Below, piece after piece: positions 1 through 6,322 of a stretch of DNA of 8,109 bases. The notes under the pieces were generated by a model that saw only the letters and a program-made list of their open reading frames with translations, ran no database searches and had not been told where the DNA came from. A program made the position numbers and the translations under genes. This DNA is from JAAXTT01 sp964530215 (lineage in GTDB: Bacteria > Bacillota > Desulfotomaculia > Desulfotomaculales > Desulfocucumaceae): assembly GCA_964530215.1 (NCBI GenBank), contig CAZHAJ010000079.1, positions 1 through 8,109 of the forward strand. Direction: 5' to 3'. Position 1 is the first letter of the stretch; each line of letters opens with the position of its first letter.

Positions 1-88
1 GGTTGTTATCCGGCTTTTAGCGCCGGAGCTTATGGACTAGCCAGCAGGACGCATGCCATGCGGCCGCAGCCGAGTAGTGCATGGACGC
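1..88. other. GC-rich, hairpin-forming block of unknown nature at the window edge
   Basis: These 88 bases are clearly richer in G+C (about 65% by eye) than the rest of the window. They contain a 6-bp inverted repeat TCCGGC/GCCGGA (9-14 and 22-27, 7-nt loop). A second foldable segment pairs CCATG (56-60) with CATGG (80-84), enclosing CGGC (61-64) with GCCG (69-72). GGACGC occurs twice (47-52 and 83-88), and the block includes the 8-bp palindrome GCGGCCGC. It lies beyond the terminator of the ispH-rpsA unit. It could be the edge of a structured RNA, a dispersed repeat, or the tail of a gene outside the window. I do not recognise it. Confidence 0.3.
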
Positions 89-130
89 AAAAAAAAACTG
101 TGACCAACTTTTCTATGTCAGTCACAGTTT
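89..130 (-). terminator. Intrinsic terminator after ispH-rpsA
   Basis: On the minus strand a perfect 10-bp stem, AAACTGTGAC (130-121) with GTCACAGTTT (104-95), closes a 16-nt loop and runs directly into a run of nine T residues (97-89). It sits about 165 bp past the ispH-rpsA stop, with no other gene between. The reverse direction lacks an equally long T run, so it mainly serves minus-strand transcripts. Confidence 0.85.
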
Positions 131-189
131 AGGTTTTATTTATTATTATTGGGTCTACACTAGCAATTGACAGATAGCATTTCTTAAAA

Positions 190-235
190 TTCTGGATTCT
201 GACTTCTGGCTTCTGACTTCAAAGCTTCTGACTTC
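190..235. repeat. Short degenerate heptamer tandem repeat (TTCTGRC)
   Basis: The plus strand shows consecutive 7-base units: TTCTGGA, TTCTGAC, TTCTGGC and TTCTGAC. After a short TTCAAAGC interruption comes another TTCTGAC, then TTC. The 10-mer TTCTGACTTC occurs three times (197-206, 211-220, 226-235). The array lies in the non-coding gap between the ispH-rpsA stop and its terminator, so it would be transcribed as 3' UTR. Low-complexity heptamer arrays like this occur between genes in several bacterial groups; no function is evident here. The rest of 131-295 shows nothing else that I can support. Confidence 0.65.
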
Positions 236-295
236 CTAAGTCCATCATAGTTTTGATTCTATTTACTGTCCGTGGTCCTACCTGAACGTAAAGAA

Positions 296-2419
296 CTATT
301 TATCTTGCTGAAATATATTGCCTACCAAATCCCCGATAGTAACAGGATTTTCCTCAGCCTCAACATTTTTAGCATCCTGCTTATCAACTGCAACATCTCT
401 TCTTGCCGCTACCTTGGTATCTTCTGCTTCCCTTATGGATAGGCGAATACGTTTTTCTTTAGGATCTACACTTAGCACTTTTACTTTAACCTGCTGTCCT
501 TCCTCTACTATTTCCTCAGTTTTTTCCACATGTTCCACCGAAAGATGAGATATGTGTACCAGTCCTTCTACCCCCGGTTCCAGTTGTACAAATGCCCCAA
601 ACGGTGCCAATCTTACCACCTTAGCCTGAACTATATCTCCTGCGGGGTATTTTTCTTCAACTCTATCCCAAGGACTTGGCAGCAATTGTTTCAAACCAAG
701 GGAAATTTTTTCAGTTGATTTGTCTACACGCAACACCACAACTTCTATTTCATCATTAATTTTCAAAACATCTGAAGGATGATTAATCCTGTGCCAAGCT
801 ATTTCTGAGACATGAAGAAGTCCGTCAATGCCTCCTATATCTACAAAGGCACCGAAATTTGTAAGTCTTTTCACAGTACCTTTTACCACCTGATTTTCTT
901 CCAAGTTATTAAGTAATTCTGAACGCTTTCGAGAGTACTCTTCTTCCAATATAACTTTACGTGACAGTATAATTTTATTTTTATCTGGGTCAAGTTCTAT
1001 AACTTTTGCTGTAATATTTTCGTTTACCAAAACAGATAGATCTTCTATATAATTTCGATCCACCAAAGAGGCGGGCATAAATGCGCGCAATCCTATATCC
1101 ACAAGCAAACCGCCGTTTACTACCTCTTTGACTACTCCGTGAACCGCCTCACTTTGGGCAAACTTTTGCTCAAGTTCTTCCCATGTTTTGCCTGCATCTG
1201 CCTTGGTTTTAGAAAGTATCAGTCTACCCTCTTCATCCTCAAGTTTAACCACTAAGACATTTATTTTATCTCCCACATTAACAATCTCAGATGGAGAGTT
1301 GACTTCAAAGCTGGAAAGCTCTTTTTTAGGTATAACTCCTTCGGACTTTGCTCCGATGTCCACCAAGACCTCGTCCTGGTTGACTTGAACAACAATTCCG
1401 CTTACCACCTCTCCCGAACGAACAGATTTAATGTCTATTGCTCCAGACATGTTCTCATCTTCGTTCATCTCAGTTGAGTCGTCTGCTGTATTTTCTGATT
1501 CAACTTGAGGTTCATTAGTTGAGTCAATAGTCTGCATTTCCGACTCTACCATCTCATCATCATTTTCTTTGATAAACATTTCATCCATCTCCTTCATCCT
1601 TCTTTCTACCTCCTCAATAATCCACTGTGGTGTAGATGCTCCTGCAGTAATACCCACAGTCATGTCACCATCCAGCCATTCTTTATTTATTTCATCCGCT
1701 GATTCGATTTGATAGGTGGTAGTACCTTGTTCTTTACTTAAGGCTGTCAATTTTGCAGTGTTGGCACTGTTGCTACCGCCTATCACCACCATCAGGTCAA
1801 CATTTTTTGCAAGCTCAACAGTGGATTTTTGCCTTTGTTTGGTAGCATTACATATGCTATTATAAACTGTTATATTCTCACATTTATTTTTTAAAACTTC
1901 AACTACCGATTCGAATACTTCTTTGGTCTGGGTGGTTTGAGCTAAGACACCAATTTTGGGGGGCAGATCTCTCTTTTGGGCTTCATCGAAATCTTTTAAT
2001 ACAATCAATGTGCCTTGGGTCCAGTTTTTAATTCCAATGACTTCAGGGTGATTTTCATCCCCCACCAATACTGACTGGTTTCCTTCTAAATATATATCTT
2101 CGGCTATTTTTTGAGCCTTAGTTACAAATGGACACGTGGCATCTATTAAAGTTAAGTTTTTTAAATCAGCTAGCCGGTAAATATCTGGTCCTACTCCATG
2201 GGATCGTATAATTATACTGCTACCTTCTTCTGCCTGAGTTATGTTGTCAATTATCTTCACGCCGGTTTCAGCAAGCTTTTCCACAGCCTGACGGTTATGT
2301 ATAATTGGCCCCAATGAATATATGGGCTTACTGCTTTCATTGATACTTTTATTTGCGATTTCAAACGCTCTTTTAACTCCATAACAAAAACCGGCTTCCT
2401 TGGCTCTTATTATTTTCAT
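296..2419 (-). CDS. ispH: IspH (HMBPP reductase) fused to ribosomal protein S1 (four S1 domains)
   Basis: A 707-residue fusion. Residues 1 to about 280 are IspH (LytB), the [4Fe-4S] enzyme that reduces HMBPP to IPP and DMAPP in the last step of the MEP isoprenoid pathway. The cluster cysteines are C12 (GFCYGV), C96 (DATCPFV) and C190 (NSICNAT). H41, H74, H124 and E126 (ENHPEV) are in place, at the same numbers as in E. coli. An acidic, low-complexity linker (about 278-330) joins four S1 RNA-binding domains at about 335-404, 423-488, 509-577 and 594-663. Domains 3 and 4 have the canonical FGAFV core. A charged linker and a tail ending TIGDLVGNIF follow. IspH-S1 fusions are known in Clostridia; E. 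coli S1 has six domains. I chose ATG at 2419 because it overlaps the plsC stop by one base (TGATG) and has GGTGAT just upstream; an in-frame TTG at 2422 directly precedes it. The gene is last in the cmk-plsC-ispH unit. Confidence 0.95.
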   Translation of the reverse strand: MKIIRAKEAGFCYGVKRAFEIANKSINESSKPIYSLGPIIHNRQAVEKLAETGVKIIDNITQAEEGSSIIIRSHGVGPDIYRLADLKNLTLIDATCPFVTKAQKIAEDIYLEGNQSVLVGDENHPEVIGIKNWTQGTLIVLKDFDEAQKRDLPPKIGVLAQTTQTKEVFESVVEVLKNKCENITVYNSICNATKQRQKSTVELAKNVDLMVVIGGSNSANTAKLTALSKEQGTTTYQIESADEINKEWLDGDMTVGITAGASTPQWIIEEVERRMKEMDEMFIKENDDEMVESEMQTIDSTNEPQVESENTADDSTEMNEDENMSGAIDIKSVRSGEVVSGIVVQVNQDEVLVDIGAKSEGVIPKKELSSFEVNSPSEIVNVGDKINVLVVKLEDEEGRLILSKTKADAGKTWEELEQKFAQSEAVHGVVKEVVNGGLLVDIGLRAFMPASLVDRNYIEDLSVLVNENITAKVIELDPDKNKIILSRKVILEEEYSRKRSELLNNLEENQVVKGTVKRLTNFGAFVDIGGIDGLLHVSEIAWHRINHPSDVLKINDEIEVVVLRVDKSTEKISLGLKQLLPSPWDRVEEKYPAGDIVQAKVVRLAPFGAFVQLEPGVEGLVHISHLSVEHVEKTEEIVEEGQQVKVKVLSVDPKEKRIRLSIREAEDTKVAARRDVAVDKQDAKNVEAEENPVTIGDLVGNIFQQDK

Positions 2420-3036
2420 CAAAGATCACCGCTTTTGGGCATTTCCATCAAGTTCGCGATCTGCTCCATAATTAATGTGCTTAGCTGGACAAGTTCTTGT
2501 CGTGTATACTTTTGAGGCACATCATGGGTGCTATTTTCGACGGCATTAATAGCCGAACCTATTTTTACGGTAATATTGCCAAACAAACCTCCGGAATTAA
2601 TTATTGCTACCGGCTGTACAGGGACGCCTGCTTTGGTTGAAAGCATTGCCATACCTATTTGAGGCTCCAGGAGACCACTGTCTTTATTCCTTGTGCCTTC
2701 GGGAAAAATACCCACCGTTTTTCCCTGTTTTAGGTAATTAATTGCAGTTCTTATGGCATTTCGGTCGGCACTTCCCCTTTTTATCGGGAAAGCTCCTGCC
2801 ATAGCAATGGCATTTTTTAATATAGGGACTCTAAAAAGTTCTTCCTTGGCCATAAAAAAAATTTGTCTTTCTTTGGGAATAGCACACCCCAATATAATGG
2901 GATCCCAGTAGCTTCTGTGGTTACAAACTACAATCAAACCTCCTTGGGGAGGTATATTTTCCAATCCGGTAACTCTCATTCTGCGGATAAGTATTAATAA
3001 AGTCCTGCACAGCCTCCAGGCGAAACTGTAGAACAT
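2419..3036 (-). CDS. plsC: 1-acyl-sn-glycerol-3-phosphate acyltransferase (PlsC family)
   Basis: A 205-residue lysophosphatidate acyltransferase that adds the second acyl chain to lysophosphatidic acid, making phosphatidic acid for membrane phospholipids. The family's four blocks are present in order: the catalytic NHRSYWD (HX4D, H40 and D45), GAFPIKRGSADR (81-92), FPEGTR (111-116) and VPVQPVAI (138-145). The N-terminus (residues 1-20) is hydrophobic and basic, fitting a membrane-associated protein, but no clear multi-span anchor is seen. Length is normal for the short Gram-positive members. The ribosome binding site AAAGGAG overlaps the last codons of cmk, 8 nt before the ATG. The stop codon overlaps the ispH start, so the gene is probably translationally coupled on both sides. 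Acyl-donor specificity cannot be read from the sequence. Confidence 0.92.
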   Translation of the reverse strand: MFYSFAWRLCRTLLILIRRMRVTGLENIPPQGGLIVVCNHRSYWDPIILGCAIPKERQIFFMAKEELFRVPILKNAIAMAGAFPIKRGSADRNAIRTAINYLKQGKTVGIFPEGTRNKDSGLLEPQIGMAMLSTKAGVPVQPVAIINSGGLFGNITVKIGSAINAVENSTHDVPQKYTRQELVQLSTLIMEQIANLMEMPKSGDL

Positions 3037-3041
3037 CAGGG

Positions 3042-3704
3042 TTACTCCTTTGATACCTTATTTAGAATTAAATAAATAACTTCCTGTGCATCCATATCGG
3101 TACAATCAATTATAACTGCATCATCTGCGGCTTTTAAAGGATTTATGGATCGGGTGCTATCTAAAAAATCTCTGGTCTCAATTTCCTTCATCAAATCAGT
3201 CAAATCTACTTTATATCCCAATAACTCTAAGTCTTTTGCGCGTCTACATGCCCTTACATAAGGTGAGGCAGTAATATAAAACTTAAAATCAGCTGCGGGC
3301 AGAACAACGGTACCAATATCCCTTCCTTCCATTACTACCCCACCAGCAGTAGCTACTAATCTTTGCAAGTCAATTAGATGTGTCCTTACACCAGAAACAT
3401 TTGATACTTGGGATACATGCCTGGTTACTAAGGGTTCTCTAATGGGGACTGTAACATCTTCGCCGTCTATTAAAATTTGATTGTTATGAGTGGTCATTTC
3501 AATTTTTACCGAGGAAGCCAATTTGCTTAAAGCCTCAGCATTGCTTAAATCGATTTCCTCTTTTAAAGCAAGGTAGGTAATGGCTCGGTACATTGCACCT
3601 GTGTCAATGTATTTATACCCAAGGGCTTGGGCAACTCCTTTGGCTACAGTGCTTTTGCCGGCCCCCGCAGGACCGTCGATGGCAATAGTGTATAATTTAG
3701 ACAT
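3042..3704 (-). CDS. cmk: Cytidylate kinase (CMP/dCMP kinase)
   Basis: A 220-residue cytosolic kinase that uses ATP to phosphorylate CMP and dCMP to the diphosphates, in pyrimidine salvage and in recycling CMP from RNA and phospholipid turnover. The N-terminal P-loop is GPAGAGKST (11-19), followed by the CMP-kinase signature YIDTGAMYR (32-40), EGRDIGTVV (126-134), the Arg-rich lid RACRRA (151-156) and RDFLDSTR (168-175). Length fits the family. I prefer ATG at 3704 over ATG at 3716. GGGGA lies 6-7 nt before 3704, whereas 3716 has no ribosome binding site, and the shorter protein matches the usual family N-terminus just before YTIAIDGP. First gene of its unit, with its own promoter at 3765-3794. 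Its last codons carry the plsC ribosome binding site. Confidence 0.95.
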   Translation of the reverse strand: MSKLYTIAIDGPAGAGKSTVAKGVAQALGYKYIDTGAMYRAITYLALKEEIDLSNAEALSKLASSVKIEMTTHNNQILIDGEDVTVPIREPLVTRHVSQVSNVSGVRTHLIDLQRLVATAGGVVMEGRDIGTVVLPAADFKFYITASPYVRACRRAKDLELLGYKVDLTDLMKEIETRDFLDSTRSINPLKAADDAVIIDCTDMDAQEVIYLILNKVSKE

Positions 3705-3764
3705 ATATTTCCCCATAACTTATTGTATCAATGCAAACTATTTTGAACAGATAGTTCCTTCGAC

Positions 3765-3794
3765 ATTATAGCAGTTATTCCTTTATTTGTACAA
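3765..3794 (-). promoter_or_regulatory. Probable sigma-A promoter (extended -10) for cmk-plsC-ispH
   Basis: The minus strand carries TTGTAC (3794-3789), an 18-nt spacer and a perfect TATAAT (3770-3765) preceded by TGC, i.e. an extended -10. Transcription would start near 3758, giving a 5' leader of about 55 nt. That leader contains a small AACTAT/ATAGTT hairpin (3756-3751 with 3741-3736). The promoter lies just past the terminator of the upstream aro unit, where one is expected. Confidence 0.75.
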
Positions 3795-3805
3795 AAAATG
3801 TATTT

Positions 3806-3834
3806 AAAAAACAACGAATTAATCGTTGTTTTTT
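3806..3834 (-). terminator. Intrinsic terminator overlapping the end of aroA
   Basis: A perfect 12-bp inverted repeat (3806-3817 with 3823-3834) with core CAACGA/TCGTTG and A6/T6 ends encloses a 5-nt loop that contains the aroA stop codon. On the minus strand the stem ends in TTTTTT. The symmetrical A/T ends mean it could work in both directions. It separates the aroF-tyrA-aroA unit from the cmk promoter immediately downstream. Confidence 0.8.
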
Positions 3835-5117
3835 CTCATTAATTTGTTTATTACTCCAAAAAAATTTGGGAAGGATACATCTGCAATAGAAGAAGAACGT
3901 ATTGTGGTAGTTCCGTCAGCCACCAAACCGGCAACAGCCATGGACATAGCTATCCGATGATCCAGTTTTGGGTTAATCTCAGCTCCCTTTAGCTGAGCTC
4001 CCGGACGTATCCTCAAGCCATCCTTTAGCTCTATTATGTCTGCACCGAATTTTCTCAAATTTTCAGCCACTGAACTGATTCTGTTAGATTCTTTTACTTT
4101 TAATTCTTCTGCGTCCTTTATAATTGTCTCGCCTTTGGCAGAAGTTGCTGCGACAGCTAAAACAGGAATTTCATCAATTAAACGAGGTATCAGACTTCCT
4201 TCAATAACTGTTCCGGTGAGTTGAGATGACTTCACCTGAATATCAGCTATCGGTTCACCGTTTATTGTTCTCTTATTATAAATTTTTATATCTGCACCCA
4301 TTTTTGTCAAAGCTTCAATAATACCGTCTCGGGTAGGATTTATGCCGGTGTCAACTATAGTTAAATCTGAGTTTGGAGTGATGGCAGCGGCAACCATAAG
4401 GAATGCAGCAGAGGAAATGTCTCCGGGTATTTTAATGTTTGCCCCTTTAAGCGTAGCTCCTCCCAATATTCCAACACGGTTTCCCTGAACATCAATTTCA
4501 GCTCCTAAATATTCCAGCATTCTTTCGGTATGGTCCCTGGATTTGGAAGGCTCATTTACATAGCTCCAGCCTTGACAATATAGTCCCGCCAAAAGAACTG
4601 AAGACTTTACCTGAGCACTGGCAACAGGGGAAGTATAGTCAATGTTATTAAGATTCCCTCCTTTTATGGCCATAGGTGCTAAGGTATTATTTTTTCTACC
4701 CCAGATTTTTGCTCCCATTAACCCCAGGGGTATTATTACTCTTCCCATTGGTCTGGAAGTAAGTGACTCATCACCGGTTATGATGCTAAAAAAATCTTGA
4801 CCTGCAAGAATTCCTGACATTAATCGTATTGTAGTTCCCGAATTTTCAACGTTAAGTACTTTTGTTGGCTCTTTTAAGCCATAAAGGCCTAATCCGTCAA
4901 TTATGACTTTACCATTATTGGGACCCTGAAAGCTGACCCCCATTTCTTTAAAACAGTTCATCGTAGCTAGGCAGTCATCGCCGTCAAGGAAATTATCAAT
5001 GATTGTTTGGCCTTCAGCCAATGACCCCAACATTAATGCCCGATGAGAAATTGACTTATCACCCGGGACTCTTACCGTCCCGTTTAGTCCATGTGAACGA
5101 GTAATATATATGTTTAT
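3819..5117 (-). CDS. aroA: EPSP synthase (3-phosphoshikimate 1-carboxyvinyltransferase); non-canonical start
   Basis: Transfers the enolpyruvyl group of PEP to shikimate-3-phosphate, the sixth shikimate step. The signatures are VPGDKSISHRA (17-27, with substrate-binding K21, S22 and R26), NSGTTIR (92-98), RPMGRV (122-127), SAQ (167-169), the catalytic acid in LIDEIP (D315), KESNR (342-346) and DHR (386-388). The length of 432 residues is typical. NSGTTIR followed by Leu instead of the class I RP resembles Gram-positive enzymes. The first ATG in frame (5033) lies after the essential DKSISHR motif, so it cannot be the true start. The frame is open up to a TGA at 5126-5124 but holds no ATG, GTG or TTG before 5033. 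I place the start at ATA (5117), 9 nt after AAAGGA. The result, (M)NIYITRSHGLNG, resembles family N-termini. A one-base frameshift near 5121 is the alternative. Gene identity is very secure; the start is not. Confidence 0.85.
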   Translation of the reverse strand: MNIYITRSHGLNGTVRVPGDKSISHRALMLGSLAEGQTIIDNFLDGDDCLATMNCFKEMGVSFQGPNNGKVIIDGLGLYGLKEPTKVLNVENSGTTIRLMSGILAGQDFFSIITGDESLTSRPMGRVIIPLGLMGAKIWGRKNNTLAPMAIKGGNLNNIDYTSPVASAQVKSSVLLAGLYCQGWSYVNEPSKSRDHTERMLEYLGAEIDVQGNRVGILGGATLKGANIKIPGDISSAAFLMVAAAITPNSDLTIVDTGINPTRDGIIEALTKMGADIKIYNKRTINGEPIADIQVKSSQLTGTVIEGSLIPRLIDEIPVLAVAATSAKGETIIKDAEELKVKESNRISSVAENLRKFGADIIELKDGLRIRPGAQLKGAEINPKLDHRIAMSMAVAGLVADGTTTIRSSSIADVSFPNFFGVINKLMRKNND

Positions 5118-5126
5118 TTCACTTCA

Positions 5127-5132
5127 TCCTTT
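5127..5132 (-). promoter_or_regulatory. Ribosome binding site for aroA that bears on its start
   Basis: AAAGGA (5132-5127) is the only purine-rich site before aroA. The ATG overlapping its last base (5127) gives only Met-Lys-stop, and the GTG at 5122 gives only Val-Lys-stop. The first aroA-frame codon at a normal distance is ATA at 5117, with a 9-nt gap. Confidence 0.55.
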
Positions 5133-5142
5133 CTAATTAATT

Positions 5143-5186
5143 AAATAGCCGGGTATTTAGGATATGATCCCAACTCCCGGCTATTT
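5143..5186 (-). terminator. Terminator-like hairpin between tyrA and aroA
   Basis: A perfect 11-bp inverted repeat, AAATAGCCGGG (5143-5153) with CCCGGCTATTT (5176-5186), has a 22-nt loop that itself contains GGAT/ATCC. On the minus strand the stem is followed by TTTAATTAATTAG, an A/T-rich tail without a solid T run, about 10 nt before the aroA ribosome binding site. It may act as a partial terminator, an mRNA processing or stability element, or a way to lower aroA expression. No strong separate aroA promoter was seen. Confidence 0.5.
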
Positions 5187-5215
5187 GATAAGCTTTCGTG
5201 GTTTAATCCAAGAGA

Positions 5216-6322
5216 TTATCTTTTTTTTGTGGGAATACCCTCAGCAAGCAGCAGCTTAATTGCATTTGATTGGTTGATTTCGTCTGTGAAGGCTAATCTG
5301 ATTGTTCCCCCTTCACCCTCTCTCACCCTCAGTATTTCTATATCATTAATATTTATACCTTCATCACCCAAAATATTTGCAATATGTCCTATGATTCCAG
5401 GTTTATCAGGTACAGTAACTACAATTTCCCAAAGTTGAGGCAGATATCCTTTTGTATTTAAAGGCATATTGATTTTCAATTTTTTTGCTCTCTCTAGTAA
5501 ATTATAGATATTCTGTTCCTCACTATTGTCAATTGCCATTTGCATTTCATCAAGTCTGACTTTAAAGATATTTATTGCCTGCAGGATAAAATCCCGGTTG
5601 GTTAAAAATATATCACGCCACATATCGGGGCTACCGGCAGCTATTCTGGTGGTATCTCTAAATCCACCCGCTGCCAGCAGAGCCATTTTATCAGCATCTT
5701 GATAATCAAAAAGACTATTTATTAGTGTTGCCGCCAGCAGATGGGGTAAGTGACTGACAGCTGCCACTGATAAGTCGTGCTCCTTTGGTTCCATTATGAC
5801 CGGTTTGGCACCTATTTTTTCTACTAATAGCTTCAGTTTATTCAGTTGCTCCTCAGCTGTCCTTTGTTCCGGGGTTAATACATAAAAAGCATTTTCAAAC
5901 AGATAGGGGTCGGCTCCTTCAATTCCACCCTTTTCGGATCCTGCCATAGGGTGTCCTCCGATAAATGTGACCTCGGGGGGAAGGGACTTGCCGGCATCCG
6001 TAACAATCTGAACCTTTGTACTCCCTACATCAGTGACTAGCGCCCCCGGTTTAAGGTGAGGAGCTATGTCTTTTAATAATTTCAAAGTGGTATTAACTGG
6101 TGTTGCCAAGATTACCAAGTCACATTGTGAAATTTCACAAAAATCCATTGAGACAGAATGGACAGCTTGAAATTCCAAAGCTTTATTTAGGTTTTCAGGA
6201 TTTCTTCCTATTCCCAGTGTTTCTGCAACTAAAGATTTTTCGTGCATTGCCAGGCCTAGGGAGCCTCCAATTAAACCTACACCGATAATAGCAGCTCTGT
6301 TAAATAAAAATCTATTTTGCAT
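5216..6322 (-). CDS. tyrA: Prephenate dehydrogenase with C-terminal ACT domain
   Basis: A 368-residue cytosolic enzyme that oxidatively decarboxylates prephenate to 4-hydroxyphenylpyruvate, committing it to tyrosine. The N-terminal Rossmann fold has GVGLIGGSLG (14-23), lacking an obvious NADP-type basic signature, so NAD+ is likely (inference). The family motifs are CDLVILATP (67-75), TDVGSTK (97-103), GGHPMAGSEKGG (122-133, with the conserved active-site His), SHLPH (190-194) and FRDTTRIA (221-228). A helical dimerisation region follows. Residues from about 297 form an ACT domain (VPDKPGIIGHIANILGDEGININDI), the usual site of amino acid feedback, as in Bacillus-type TyrA; no chorismate mutase domain is present. 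The ATG lies inside the end of aroF with an 11-bp overlap and only a weak ribosome binding site, implying coupled translation. With DAHP synthase upstream, it places pathway entry and the Tyr branch under joint control. Confidence 0.95.
   Translation of the reverse strand: MQNRFLFNRAAIIGVGLIGGSLGLAMHEKSLVAETLGIGRNPENLNKALEFQAVHSVSMDFCEISQCDLVILATPVNTTLKLLKDIAPHLKPGALVTDVGSTKVQIVTDAGKSLPPEVTFIGGHPMAGSEKGGIEGADPYLFENAFYVLTPEQRTAEEQLNKLKLLVEKIGAKPVIMEPKEHDLSVAAVSHLPHLLAATLINSLFDYQDADKMALLAAGGFRDTTRIAAGSPDMWRDIFLTNRDFILQAINIFKVRLDEMQMAIDNSEEQNIYNLLERAKKLKINMPLNTKGYLPQLWEIVVTVPDKPGIIGHIANILGDEGININDIEILRVREGEGGTIRLAFTDEINQSNAIKLLLAEGIPTKKR

Noticed and set aside
1..132. Plus-strand open frame to a TAG at 130-132, including GAYGLASRTHAMRPQP
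   Set aside because: It runs through the stem and A run of the minus-strand terminator and no family could be named with confidence. An open frame of 43 codons in GC-rich DNA is not enough to call a gene.
167..195. Plus-strand TTGACA (167-172) as a promoter
   Set aside because: At 16-18 nt downstream there is no -10 like TATAAT (TTCTGG instead), and no plus-strand gene follows.
2420..2422. TTG at 2422 as the ispH start
   Set aside because: The adjacent ATG at 2419 gives the TGATG overlap with plsC and places the Cys and His residues at the usual IspH positions.
3705..3716. ATG at 3716 as the cmk start
   Set aside because: It lacks a ribosome binding site; the GGGGA inside this stretch serves the ATG at 3704.
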